From Clostridia bacterium (lineage in GTDB: Bacteria > Bacillota > Clostridia > Oscillospirales > CAG-382): DNA of 43,835 bases. Every line of letters begins with the position of its first letter. The stretch's first letter is position 1. The position numbers and the translations under genes are program-made. Location of the stretch: assembly GCA_017397955.1 (NCBI GenBank), contig JAFQHL010000020.1:1-43835 (forward strand), written 5' to 3'. A model generated the notes under the pieces. That model was not told the DNA's origin, ran no database searches, and saw nothing but the letters and a program-made list of their open reading frames with translations. Shown in pieces: positions 25,404-33,961 of this stretch.

Positions 25404-26495
25404 ATGTCGAAAAAAATGTTATCACTATCAAATAAATGCATACTTGTTACAGGTGCCGCCGGCTTTATAGGCTCTAACCTTGTTATGGAACTTCTGAAAA
25501 CAGTCCCGAAAATAAAAGTTGTAGGTCTTGATAGTGTAAATGATTACTACGATGTCGCTATCAAAGAATATCGTTTAGAGCAGATAGAAAAGCTTTCCAA
25601 AGAACATACGGATTGCTCTTGGGAATTTGTAAGGGGCAATCTGGCTGACCGTGGTCTGGTTGACGGCTTGTTTGCTAAGCATCGTTTTTCTGTCGTTGTC
25701 AATTTAGCGGCACAGGCGGGGGTAAGATACTCTATTACTAATCCTGATGTGTATATAGAGTCCAATATAATAGGCTTTTATAATATTTTAGAAGCGTGTC
25801 GTTCTATGATGGCGACCGAGCATCCTGTAGAGCATTTGGTTTACGCATCATCTTCTTCGGTTTATGGCACAAACAAGAAAATTCCGTATAGCACTGACGA
25901 CAAAGTGGATAACCCTGTTTCCCTTTACGCTGCTACCAAAAAGAGCAACGAGCTAATGGCACACGCTTATTCCAAACTTTACAACATTCCATCTACAGGT
26001 TTACGCTTTTTTACCGTGTACGGTCCGGCGGGCCGTCCTGATATGGCATATTTTGGATTTACCAATAAATTATTAAAAGGCGAAACTATCGAAATATTTA
26101 ATTACGGTAATTGTAAGCGCGACTTTACTTATGTAGACGATATTGTAGAGGGTGTAAAGCGCGTTATGCAATATGCCCCCGCAAAAAAAACAGGCGAGGA
26201 CGGACTTCCTCTGCCGCCCTATGCCGTTTATAACATAGGTAATAATAATCCGGAGAATTTGCTGGATTTTGTTACGATTTTGCAGGAAGAACTTATTCGT
26301 GCAAATGTTTTACCTGCTGACTATGATTTTGATGCACACAAAAAACTGGTGCCTATGCAGGCGGGCGATGTTCCGATTACTTATGCAGACACATCAGCGT
26401 TGGAACGTGACTTTGACTTTAAGCCGTCTACTCCGCTACGAGAAGGTTTGCGTAAGTTTGCGGAGTGGTATCACAGCTTTTATCAAAGCAGATAA
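25404..26495 (+). CDS. UDP-glucuronate 4-epimerase-like NAD-dependent epimerase
   Basis: This 363-residue extended SDR has the NAD motif GAAGFIGS near the N terminus, a YASSSSVYG strand and the catalytic YAATKK (YxxxK). VDSVNDYYD-like text at the end of the second strand (GLDSVNDYYD) and RPDMAYFGFTNKLLKG are typical of CapI/LspL-type UDP-glucuronate 4-epimerases. It would interconvert UDP-GlcA and UDP-GalA. The following gene makes UDP-GlcA, so the two form a pathway. The ATG at 25404 is preferred over a TTG two codons earlier, with AAGGG in range. UDP-glucose 4-epimerase activity cannot be fully excluded. Confidence 0.82.
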   Translation: MSKKMLSLSNKCILVTGAAGFIGSNLVMELLKTVPKIKVVGLDSVNDYYDVAIKEYRLEQIEKLSKEHTDCSWEFVRGNLADRGLVDGLFAKHRFSVVVNLAAQAGVRYSITNPDVYIESNIIGFYNILEACRSMMATEHPVEHLVYASSSSVYGTNKKIPYSTDDKVDNPVSLYAATKKSNELMAHAYSKLYNIPSTGLRFFTVYGPAGRPDMAYFGFTNKLLKGETIEIFNYGNCKRDFTYVDDIVEGVKRVMQYAPAKKTGEDGLPLPPYAVYNIGNNNPENLLDFVTILQEELIRANVLPADYDFDAHKKLVPMQAGDVPITYADTSALERDFDFKPSTPLREGLRKFAEWYHSFYQSR

Positions 26496-26558
26496 AACGT
26501 ATATCTGTGCTAAATCTGTAAACCTAAGAACATTAAGTAAAAAGGAGCGTAGGTGGAA

Positions 26559-27797
26559 ATGAAAATAGCGGTGGCGGGAACCGGCTACGTAGGTTTATCT
26601 ATATCTGTTTTGTTGGCACAGCACAATCAAGTAACTGCAGTTGACATAATTCCCGAAAAGGTGGAGCTTATCAATAAAAAAAAGTCACCAATTCAGGATG
26701 AATATATAGAAAAGTATTTTGCAGAGAAAGAACTGGATTTAACTGCTACGCTCGATTCGGAAACGGCGTATAAAGATGCGGACTTTGTAGTAATTGCCGC
26801 ACCGACAAATTATGACAGCCAAAAGAACTTTTTTGATACTTCTGCAGTAGAAACGGTCATTCGGCTTGTTATAAAATGCAATCCAAATGCAGTTATGGTG
26901 ATTAAATCCACCGTTCCCGTGGGCTTTACCGCTATGGTAAGGGAAAAATATAACTGCGATAATATCATCTTTAGTCCTGAATTCCTACGTGAATCCAAGG
27001 CGCTTTATGACAATTTGTATCCAAGCAGAATCATAGTCGGAACAGATATTGAAAACGAACGGCTTGTAAAGGCGGCAAACACTTTTGCGGCGCTTTTGCA
27101 ACAAGGTGCAATAAAAGAGAACATTGATACGTTGATTATGGGATGTACAGAAGCAGAGGCGGTTAAGCTGTTTGCCAATACATATTTGGCCCTTCGCGTA
27201 TCTTATTTTAATGAACTTGATACTTATGCGGAGATGAAAGGGCTTGATACACAGCAGATAATCAACGGGGTGTGTCTTGACCCAAGAATCGGGACACATT
27301 ACAATAACCCTTCCTTTGGGTATGGTGGCTACTGTCTTCCCAAGGATGCAAAACAGCTTCTTGCCAATTATGAGGACGTGCCTCAAAATATGATGTCCGC
27401 TATTGTTGAATCTAATAAAACACGAAAAGATTTTATTGCGGACCGCGTTCTTCGTATGGCGGGATACTATGGTTATGAGGAAGATAATACATACAGCAAG
27501 GCTAAAGAAACGCCGCCTGTGATAGGAGTATATCGACTTACCATGAAGTCAGGCTCTGATAATTTCCGACAGTCTTCAATACAGGGGGTTATGAAGCGCA
27601 TTAAAGCCAAAGGCGCAACTGTGGTTGTTTATGAACCTACGCTTACAGACGGAGAAACCTTTTTTGGCAGCGAAATTGTTAATAACCTGGATAGATTTAA
27701 GAAGATGTGCAACGCTATTATTGCAAACCGTTATGACCCCTGCCTTGATGATGTTACAGAAAAAGTTTATACAAGAGACATTTTTAGAAGGGATTAG
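26559..27797 (+). CDS. ugd: UDP-glucose 6-dehydrogenase
   Basis: This 412-residue nucleotide-sugar dehydrogenase starts with the Rossmann motif [21 protein letters not shown] and the catalytic cysteine C259 in [10 protein letters not shown] are intact. KSTVPVGFT and a C-terminal nucleotide-binding domain with [15 protein letters not shown] are present. It oxidises UDP-glucose to UDP-glucuronate with two NAD+. The short form (about 390-410 residues) is the type found in capsule loci. The ATG at 26559 is preferred to GTG 26553 because the protein then begins directly with the Rossmann strand and AAAGGAG is 11 bases away. It is the last forward gene before the inverted capFE pair. Confidence 0.9.
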   Translation: MKIAVAGTGYVGLSISVLLAQHNQVTAVDIIPEKVELINKKKSPIQDEYIEKYFAEKELDLTATLDSETAYKDADFVVIAAPTNYDSQKNFFDTSAVETVIRLVIKCNPNAVMVIKSTVPVGFTAMVREKYNCDNIIFSPEFLRESKALYDNLYPSRIIVGTDIENERLVKAANTFAALLQQGAIKENIDTLIMGCTEAEAVKLFANTYLALRVSYFNELDTYAEMKGLDTQQIINGVCLDPRIGTHYNNPSFGYGGYCLPKDAKQLLANYEDVPQNMMSAIVESNKTRKDFIADRVLRMAGYYGYEEDNTYSKAKETPPVIGVYRLTMKSGSDNFRQSSIQGVMKRIKAKGATVVVYEPTLTDGETFFGSEIVNNLDRFKKMCNAIIANRYDPCLDDVTEKVYTRDIFRRD

Positions 27798-27903
27798 GGC
27801 TGTCGTATTAGAGCAAAGCTTGCAAAAACAGAAGCTTTGCCAAACGGCAATAATACAAGGACGGTAATCGTAGCTATTGTTATGCCGTGTTGAAAATATA
27901 ATT

Positions 27904-27948
27904 AAACCACCCGAAAAAGCAAAGCTTTGTTCTTTTACGGGTGGTTTT
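27904..27948. terminator. Bidirectional terminator between ugd and capF
   Basis: AAACCACCCG (27904-27913) pairs with CGGGTGGTTT (27938-27947), with more pairing inside around AGCAAAGCTTTG. An A-run on one side and a T-run on the other let it serve both convergent genes. Confidence 0.85.
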
Positions 27949-27956
27949 ATTTTGCT

Positions 27957-29153
27957 TTATATCTTTTCAAAGAATGTGTCAGGCTTTGCGGGGTCGAATT
28001 GCTCGTTCGCCCACATAAGCGTAACAAGGTCTTCGGTATCACTAAGGTTGATAATGCTGTGGGTATAGCCGGGCAGTATGTGTACGGCCTCTAATTTGTT
28101 TCCGCTTACCTCAAAGTTAAGCACCTCATCCGTGCCTATCTTCCGTTGCTGTATCAGCCCTCTACCGGAAACAACTATAAACAACTCCCACTTGCTATGG
28201 TGCCAATGCTGTCCTTTTGTAATAGAGGGCTTGGAAATATTTACGGAAAACTGTCCGCATTTTGCGGTTTTGAAAAGCTCTGTAAAGCTACCCCTGTCAT
28301 CACAGTTCATCTTCAGCGGTACGCAAACCTTTTCTTTTGGCAGATAGGACAGGTAAGTGGAGTACAGCTTTTTGGCAAAGCTGTTTTCCGCTATCTCCGG
28401 CATAAGCAGTGTAGCGGGTTGTGCTTTAAAGCTGTCAAGCAGGCTTACAATCTCCCCAAGGCTTACCTTGTGGCTTACGGGCGCGGCGCAGTATTTGCCC
28501 TTTTCCGTAGGTATCGCTTTCACACCCTCGTATTCGCAACGGTGCTCTTCGCCCTTTAAAGCAAGCACCATCTCATCTATCAGGTCGTCTATATACAAAA
28601 GCTCCAGCACTGTAGAATGGTCGTTTACGGTTACGGGCAGGTCGTTTGCGTAGTTGTTGCAGAATGTTGCAACTGCGCTGTTATAGTTGGGGCGGCACCA
28701 TTTGCCAAACAGATTTGGAAAACGGTATACAAGCACCCTCGCACCTGTTTCCTCACCGTAGTTAAACACAAGTTCTTCCCCTGCTTTTTTACTTCTGCCG
28801 TAGTCGTCATCGTACCTGCCTATAAGGCTTGCCTGTATGGAAGAAGAAAACACAACAGGGCAGGGAACAGGCTTCTTTTTTAGTTTGTCAAGCAATTCCT
28901 TTGTAAAATCTCTGTTTCCCTTCATAAACATCTTTGCGTTCTCAGGGCGGTTAACACCTGCAAAATGGAACACAAAATCCGCCTCGTCACAGTGCTTTTC
29001 AAGCTGTGCTTCCGTACAGTCCGTATCATATTCAAAAACAGCATCAATATAAAGCTCGCTGCGGGTCCTGTCCTTGCCGTCCTTAATGTTCTTAAGTGCC
29101 TCTGCAAGGTTTTTGCCTACAAAGCCTTTAGCCCCTGTTATCAGTATTTTCAT
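27957..29153 (-). CDS. capF: CapF-like bifunctional reductase/epimerase (UDP-FucNAc pathway)
   Basis: This 398-residue protein has an N-terminal SDR domain (GAKGFVGKNLA at about 8-18; later YGRSKKAGE supplies YxxxK) and a C-terminal cupin domain. The cupin (about 285-398) shows the metal motif HWHHSKWELF. The two-domain layout is that of Staphylococcus aureus CapF (369 residues), which acts after CapE in making UDP-N-acetyl-L-fucosamine. Its start overlaps the end of capE as ATGA. CapG, the 2-epimerase that completes the path, is not next to it. It stands on the strand opposite to the rest of the locus. Confidence 0.85.
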   Translation of the reverse strand: MKILITGAKGFVGKNLAEALKNIKDGKDRTRSELYIDAVFEYDTDCTEAQLEKHCDEADFVFHFAGVNRPENAKMFMKGNRDFTKELLDKLKKKPVPCPVVFSSSIQASLIGRYDDDYGRSKKAGEELVFNYGEETGARVLVYRFPNLFGKWCRPNYNSAVATFCNNYANDLPVTVNDHSTVLELLYIDDLIDEMVLALKGEEHRCEYEGVKAIPTEKGKYCAAPVSHKVSLGEIVSLLDSFKAQPATLLMPEIAENSFAKKLYSTYLSYLPKEKVCVPLKMNCDDRGSFTELFKTAKCGQFSVNISKPSITKGQHWHHSKWELFIVVSGRGLIQQRKIGTDEVLNFEVSGNKLEAVHILPGYTHSIINLSDTEDLVTLMWANEQFDPAKPDTFFEKI

Positions 29154-30196
29154 ATACTTTTCAGCTCATCCTGTATATATTTCAATTGCAAAAGCTTTTT
29201 CTTTACAGCTTCTACATCAAGAAGCTGTGTGTTGGCGGAATTAAACTCCGTCAGTTGAGTGCGCTTGTTATCGCCGTCTTTAAAGAATTTGTCATAGTTA
29301 AGGTCGCGCTTGTCGCAGGGAACGCGGAAAAAGTCCCCCATATCCTCTGCACCCACACATTCTTCGCTGGTTAACAGGGTTTCGTACATCTTTTCACCGT
29401 GACGTATGCCTATAACCTTCATTTCCGTATCGGGTGCAAACAGCTCGCAAACAGCCTTAGCCAGCACATCTATGGTGCAGGCAGGAGCCTTTTGAACAAG
29501 TATATCGCCGTTTTTACCATTTTCAAAGGCGTTTATAACGAGGTTAATGGCCTCCTCAAGCGATATCATAAAACGCGTCATGGAAGGTTCGGTAACGGTA
29601 ATGGGGTTACCCGCTTTAATCTGTTCTATCCACAAAGGAATAACAGAGCCTCTGCTGCACATTATGTTGCCGTGTCTGGTACAACAAACGGTTGTCTTGC
29701 TGGTAGATATCGTGCGGGATTTGGCTACGACTACCTTTTCCATCATCGCCTTAGAGGTGCCCATGGCGTTAACGGGGTATGCCGCCTTATCGGTGGAAAG
29801 ACAAATAACCTTCTTCACCCCCGCTTCAATAGCGGCGGTAAGCACATTTTCTGTGCCCATTACATTGGTTTTTACCGCTTCAATGGGGAAAAATTCGCAG
29901 GAAGGCACTTGCTTCAACGCCGCGGCGTGGAATACATAGTCCACCCCGTGCATTGCGTTTTTAACTGATTGCAAATCCCTTACATCGCCTATATAAAACT
30001 TCAACTTGCCTGACATCTCAGGTTTCTTTGCCTGATATTCGTGGCGCATATCGTCCTGCTTTTTCTCGTCTCTGGAGAAAATGCGGATTTCACCTATATC
30101 GGTATCAATAAACCTTTCCAATACCGCACCGGCAAAAGAACCCGTCCCGCCGGTAATAAGAAGGGTTTTGTTTGTAAATGTAGAGGCTATGCTCAT
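29150..30196 (-). CDS. capE: CapE-like UDP-GlcNAc 4,6-dehydratase (5-inverting)
   Basis: This 348-residue SDR dehydratase has GGTGSFAG at about residues 16-23, and STDKAAYPVNAMGTSKAMMEK, where the usual catalytic Tyr is replaced by Met (MxxxK), the hallmark of CapE/FnlA/PseB-type inverting dehydratases. It converts UDP-GlcNAc to a 4-keto-6-deoxy-L-sugar. The CapF-like gene next to it favours the L-FucNAc path over pseudaminic acid. The ATG at 30196 is chosen because AAAGAGTGG precedes it; a longer in-frame reading to 30268 has no site and runs through the promoter. A consensus promoter lies about 55 bases upstream. Confidence 0.88.
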   Translation of the reverse strand: MSIASTFTNKTLLITGGTGSFAGAVLERFIDTDIGEIRIFSRDEKKQDDMRHEYQAKKPEMSGKLKFYIGDVRDLQSVKNAMHGVDYVFHAAALKQVPSCEFFPIEAVKTNVMGTENVLTAAIEAGVKKVICLSTDKAAYPVNAMGTSKAMMEKVVVAKSRTISTSKTTVCCTRHGNIMCSRGSVIPLWIEQIKAGNPITVTEPSMTRFMISLEEAINLVINAFENGKNGDILVQKAPACTIDVLAKAVCELFAPDTEMKVIGIRHGEKMYETLLTSEECVGAEDMGDFFRVPCDKRDLNYDKFFKDGDNKRTQLTEFNSANTQLLDVEAVKKKLLQLKYIQDELKSI

Positions 30197-30251
30197 AACA
30201 GACCACTCTTTTCTGCATTGTTTTTTGAACAAACCATTCCTTGCTCTACAC

Positions 30252-30280
30252 ATTATAACATATTGCAACCTTCAAATCAA
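30252..30280 (-). promoter_or_regulatory. Promoter of capE-capF
   Basis: On the minus strand, TTGATT (30280-30275) and TATAAT (30257-30252) are 17 bases apart. The promoter diverges from the one at 30318. Confidence 0.75.
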
Positions 30281-30317
30281 TATCCGCTTTGCGCTTTTTT
30301 AAAGAGGGGGGAAGCCC

Positions 30318-30346
30318 TTGACAAGTTGTGCCGGTAGTGCTACAAT
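30318..30346 (+). promoter_or_regulatory. Promoter of the second flippase gene
   Basis: TTGACA (30318-30323) and TACAAT (30341-30346) are 17 bases apart, giving 11 of 12 consensus matches. It gives the second flippase gene its own promoter. Confidence 0.8.
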
Positions 30347-30378
30347 TGCATTGTTAAACTACAAAAGGGGTTGCTTCA

Positions 30379-31575
30379 ATGGATAAACAAAAGACTACAA
30401 AAACAGCAAGCGACCTGATATATACCATCGGCGCAACGGTGGTAATGCAATTGGTCCTTCAAATTATAATATATCCCCTTACCAATAAGCATTGCGGTGA
30501 AGGCGTAACGGGTAACATACTGTATTTCATTGGCATTATTTACATAGTGCCTCAAGCCTTGGGTACGTCTTTGCATAATGTTCGTCTTATGATGCGTAAG
30601 GATTATGACGCATCAAATTATGACTTTGCGCCGCATGTGGCGGCGTTCTCCGCAATTTCCGCTCTCATCTGCGGAGCGGTGGGCTTTGTTGACGGTAAAG
30701 ACCCCGTTTTTGCCATAGCCTATGGTTTGTTCTCCGTAGTGTATATGCTTCGTGTCTACGCATCGGTAGAGTTCAGGCTTGATATGAAGTTTAAGGGCTA
30801 CTTCCTTTACTTTCTTACTGTATCTGCGGGTTATCTTGTGGGCTTTGGTTTGTTTTTGTTTACAGATATATGGCTTCTTATCTTTGCTGTCGGCGAGATA
30901 ATGGCAGTTGCCTATATCTTTGTAAAGGGTAAGCTTTTCAAAAATGACGGAAAAACAGGTATAAGCGCAAAGATATCCAAGACTGTAGCTATTGTTTTAG
31001 CTTCCACTATTGTAAGAGACTGTGTAAACCAGTTCGACAAGGTGGTTATTATGCAGAATATGGGTGAGGATGTTGTTACTCGTTATAACGCCGTTTCTCT
31101 TATAGCAAAAACAATACAAATGCTGGTGCAGCCTGTAAGCTCTCTTATCCTCACATACCTTACGATAAAAGATACCGCGCTCAGCAAAAAGCAGTTGCTT
31201 AAATTTACCGGTATAACATTAGGCTGCGGCGGTGCGTTTTACTGTGCAAGCATAGTTGGCACCCCCGTATTTTTGAAGCTGTTTTATCCTTCGTTTTATG
31301 ATGAAGTTATCCAGTATAATCTTATCGTAAATTTAGGCCTTATTGTTGGCTTTATTTCCACAATGTTTATGTCTATTTTGCTCAGCCAGGGCAAGACAGC
31401 AGTGCAGATGACCATACAAACGGTATGGGGTGCTTGTTATATTGTGGCGTCATCCTTCTTTGTTAACAAGTATAAGATATGGGGCTTGGCGGCGGTAACG
31501 CTTGCGGCAAATCTACTTAAGCTTGCTGCAGCGGTTGCCTTTATGTTTTTTGATAAACCTAAAAAGAAAATATAA
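30379..31575 (+). CDS. Second polysaccharide/oligosaccharide flippase-like membrane protein
   Basis: The protein has 398 residues with about 12 predicted hydrophobic helices. It is shorter than the Wzx at 23847 and only loosely alike. It has the usual MOP-superfamily features: a Ser/Thr-rich first helix after a basic start, SLILTYLTIKD in the middle, and long hydrophobic runs divided in two halves. It is expressed from its own promoter and ended by its own terminator, outside the main operon. It may export a second lipid-linked glycan, perhaps one using the CapE/F product. The ATG is supported by AAAAGGGG. Confidence 0.7.
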   Translation: MDKQKTTKTASDLIYTIGATVVMQLVLQIIIYPLTNKHCGEGVTGNILYFIGIIYIVPQALGTSLHNVRLMMRKDYDASNYDFAPHVAAFSAISALICGAVGFVDGKDPVFAIAYGLFSVVYMLRVYASVEFRLDMKFKGYFLYFLTVSAGYLVGFGLFLFTDIWLLIFAVGEIMAVAYIFVKGKLFKNDGKTGISAKISKTVAIVLASTIVRDCVNQFDKVVIMQNMGEDVVTRYNAVSLIAKTIQMLVQPVSSLILTYLTIKDTALSKKQLLKFTGITLGCGGAFYCASIVGTPVFLKLFYPSFYDEVIQYNLIVNLGLIVGFISTMFMSILLSQGKTAVQMTIQTVWGACYIVASSFFVNKYKIWGLAAVTLAANLLKLAAAVAFMFFDKPKKKI

Positions 31576-31581
31576 CCCACG

Positions 31582-31611
31582 CGGCTTTGCAAACTGTGCA
31601 AAGCCGTTTTT
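31582..31611 (+). terminator. Intrinsic terminator of the second flippase gene
   Basis: A perfect 10-bp stem (31582-31591 with 31597-31606) is followed by five Ts. Confidence 0.92.
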
Positions 31612-31689
31612 ATTGTTTTATGCATTTGCTATTGTTTTATTTTTACAATTTAAAGGTCAGAAAACTGTAAAAATTTATATATATATCAA

Positions 31690-31718
31690 TTGACAACACT
31701 TGACTTTTATGATAAAAC
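31690..31718 (+). promoter_or_regulatory. Possible promoter of pckA
   Basis: TTGACA at 31690-31695 lies 17 bases before TAAAAC (31713-31718), a weak -10. A second TTGACT at 31700 overlaps. The leader to the start codon would be about 95 nt. It contains two interleaved 6-bp pairings: TTTGGG 31735-31740 with CCCAAA 31761-31766, and CTGTAA 31745-31750 with TTACAG 31776-31781. Confidence 0.45.
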
Positions 31719-31821
31719 TATATATGCGAGGATTTTTGGGTTGCCTGTAAAATCGGTGCTCCCAAACCTACGGTATTACAGTAAAAAAGAAAAAATATAA
31801 AACAGAAAAGGGAAATGTATT

Positions 31822-33426
31822 ATGAGCAAATTGGATCTCAGCAAGTACGGTATTACGGGAGTTAAAGAGGTTATCCATAACCCCTCCTACGAAGAATTGT
31901 TTGTAGCTGAAACCGACCCCTCTTTGGAAGGCTACGAAAAAGGTCAGTTGACAGAGCTTGGCGCTGTTAACGTTATGACAGGTATCTACACCGGTCGTTC
32001 CCCTAAAGATAAGTTCATCGTTATGGACGAAAACTCTAAGGACACCGTTTGGTGGACCTCTGATGAGTTCAAGAACGACAACCATCCCTGCAGCGAAGAA
32101 AGCTGGAAGGCTCTTAAGGAACTGGCAGTAAAGCAGCTTTGCGATAAGAAGCTTTATGTTGTAGACGTGTTCTGCGGCGCAAACGCTGACTCTCGTATGG
32201 CTATCCGCTTCATTATGGAAGTGGCTTGGCAGGCACATTTCGTTACCAATATGTTTATCACTCCTACCGCTGAAGAACTTGAAAACTTCGAGCCTGACTT
32301 TGTTTGCTACAACGCATCCAAGGCAAAGGTAGAAAACTATAAGGAACTCGGTCTCAATTCCGAAACCGCAGCAGTATTCAACATCACCTCCCGTGAACAG
32401 GTTATACTCAACACTTGGTACGGCGGCGAAATGAAGAAGGGTATGTTCTCTATGATGAACTACTACCTCCCCCTCAAGGGTATGGCTTCTATGCACTGCT
32501 CCGCTAACACCGATATGAACGGCGAAAACACCGCTCTCTTCTTCGGTCTCTCCGGCACAGGTAAGACCACCCTTTCCACCGACCCTAAGCGTCTCCTCAT
32601 CGGTGACGACGAACACGGCTGGGATGACAAGGGCGTATTCAACTTCGAAGGCGGCTGCTACGCTAAGGTTATCAACCTTGATAAGGAATCTGAACCCGAT
32701 ATCTACAGAGCAATTAAGAGAAACGCTCTTCTTGAAAACGTAACTGTTGACGCTAACGGCGTTTGCGACTTTGCAGACGGTTCCGTTACCGAAAACACCC
32801 GCGTTTCTTACCCCATCGACCACATTGAAAAGATAGTTCGCCCCGTTTCTGCAGCTCCCGATGCAAAGAACGTTATCTTCCTTTCTGCAGATGCTTTCGG
32901 CGTACTTCCTCCCGTTTCCGTACTTACCCCCGAACAGGCTAAGTACTACTTCCTCTCCGGTTTCACCTCCAAGCTCGCAGGTACTGAACGCGGCATTACC
33001 GAACCCACACCTACCTTCTCCGCATGCTTTGGTCAGGCGTTCCTCGAACTCCATCCCACCAAGTACGCAGAAGAGCTTGTTAAGAAGATGGAAAAGAGCG
33101 GTGCAAAGGCTTACCTCGTAAACACCGGCTGGAACGGCACCGGCAAGCGTATCTCCATTAAGGATACCCGCGGTATCATCGACGCAATCCTTGACGGTTC
33201 TATACTCAAGGCAGAAACCAAGAACATTCCTTACTTCAATCTTGCAGTTCCCACAGAACTTCCCGGCGTAGACACAGGCATTCTCGATCCTCGTGACACC
33301 TATGCAAACGCTGAAGAATGGGAAACCAAGGCAAAAGACCTTGCAGGCAGATTTATAAAGAACTTTGTTAAGTACACCGGCAACGAAGCAGGTAAGGCAC
33401 TTGTTGAAGCAGGTCCCAAGCTTTAA
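31822..33426 (+). CDS. pckA: Phosphoenolpyruvate carboxykinase (ATP)
   Basis: This 534-residue protein has the normal length for the ATP-type enzyme (about 530-540). TGRSPKDKF binds oxaloacetate/PEP, the P-loop GLSGTGKT is at residues 242-249, and IGDDEHGW supplies the kinase-2 aspartates. The adenine-binding region NTGWNGTG is near residue 434. It interconverts oxaloacetate plus ATP with PEP, CO2 and ADP; in fermentative clostridia it often runs towards oxaloacetate for succinate or anaplerosis. Codon use is strongly biased to C-ending codons, unlike the polysaccharide genes, which suggests high expression. It is monocistronic between terminators, with AAAGGGAAA ahead of the ATG. Confidence 0.97.
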   Translation: MSKLDLSKYGITGVKEVIHNPSYEELFVAETDPSLEGYEKGQLTELGAVNVMTGIYTGRSPKDKFIVMDENSKDTVWWTSDEFKNDNHPCSEESWKALKELAVKQLCDKKLYVVDVFCGANADSRMAIRFIMEVAWQAHFVTNMFITPTAEELENFEPDFVCYNASKAKVENYKELGLNSETAAVFNITSREQVILNTWYGGEMKKGMFSMMNYYLPLKGMASMHCSANTDMNGENTALFFGLSGTGKTTLSTDPKRLLIGDDEHGWDDKGVFNFEGGCYAKVINLDKESEPDIYRAIKRNALLENVTVDANGVCDFADGSVTENTRVSYPIDHIEKIVRPVSAAPDAKNVIFLSADAFGVLPPVSVLTPEQAKYYFLSGFTSKLAGTERGITEPTPTFSACFGQAFLELHPTKYAEELVKKMEKSGAKAYLVNTGWNGTGKRISIKDTRGIIDAILDGSILKAETKNIPYFNLAVPTELPGVDTGILDPRDTYANAEEWETKAKDLAGRFIKNFVKYTGNEAGKALVEAGPKL

Positions 33427-33455
33427 TCGGCAGATAATTACATAAGTTACATCAG

Positions 33456-33483
33456 AAGCCCCGCCAATAAGGCGGGGCTTTTT
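33456..33483 (+). terminator. Intrinsic terminator of pckA
   Basis: A 10-bp GC-rich stem (33456-33465 with 33471-33480) has an AATAA loop and runs into TTTTT. Confidence 0.95.
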
Positions 33484-33804
33484 GTATACGAACCCTGCCA
33501 TAGTAGCTGGATTCAAAAAGGTTAACCGATAAGGAAAAGTAACAGTGATTTTTTAGAGCTATGTCCAAGGATGAAGAATCGCTATGAGAGCGGATTTTTA
33601 TTATGAAAGATTTATTTTTTTAACAGTTTTTTAAACTAGATTTAAATATTATCTATTAACAATTGTATTTATCTAACAGGTGAATCTTTGTGGTATTAAC
33701 TATTTTTCGTTGTTAAAGATGACGAAAAAATGGCTTGTAATCACTTTTGTGCCTATATACTTTTTGTGATTTTATACAAAAAACAAATCACAATCGTTTT
33801 TTTG
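33484..33804 (+). other. AT-rich intergenic stretch without a supported gene
   Basis: No supported coding region is present. A short terminator-like hairpin ending in TTTTT sits at about 33576-33600. An 8-bp inverted repeat, TGTGATTT (33765-33772) with AAATCACA (33785-33792), lies just upstream of the next promoter and could be an operator. Confidence 0.4.
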
Positions 33805-33833
33805 TTGATATCCCCGCTGTGCTATGATATATT
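33805..33833 (+). promoter_or_regulatory. Promoter of the third dockerin gene
   Basis: TTGATA (33805-33810) and TATATT (33828-33833) are 17 bases apart. They are about 130 bases ahead of the start codon, leaving a long leader. Confidence 0.55.
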
Positions 33834-33843
33834 AAAGTTGTAC

Positions 33844-33876
33844 AAAGCGTATGTATTTATTTGTATGCGCTTTTTT
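33844..33876 (+). terminator. Terminator-like hairpin in the leader of the third dockerin gene
   Basis: A 12-bp stem with three G-U pairs (33844-33855 with 33862-33873) is followed by six Ts. It begins within about five bases of the predicted transcription start. A second hairpin (TGTATCTT 33889-33896 with AAGATACA 33904-33911) follows it. Confidence 0.5.
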
Positions 33877-33961
33877 GAAAAAATGTTTTGTATCTTTTTG
33901 GTGAAGATACATTTCTGCAATAGATACACATATAAATAAAATGCTAACAGGAGGAAAAGAT

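Noticed and set aside
30197..30268. N-terminal extension of CapE from an upstream start at 30268
   Set aside because: The extra residues are not CapE-like and would overlap the TATAAT of the capE promoter. AAAGAGTGG marks the start at 30196.
31768..33516. A 582-codon antisense frame covering all of pckA
   Set aside because: It is a shadow of the strongly biased pckA codons. It spans the pckA terminator and has no start signal or family resemblance.
33730..33939. A 69-codon forward frame in the intergenic region before the third dockerin gene
   Set aside because: It has no ribosome binding site and runs through the predicted promoter and leader hairpin. Its hydrophobic content reflects T-rich DNA.
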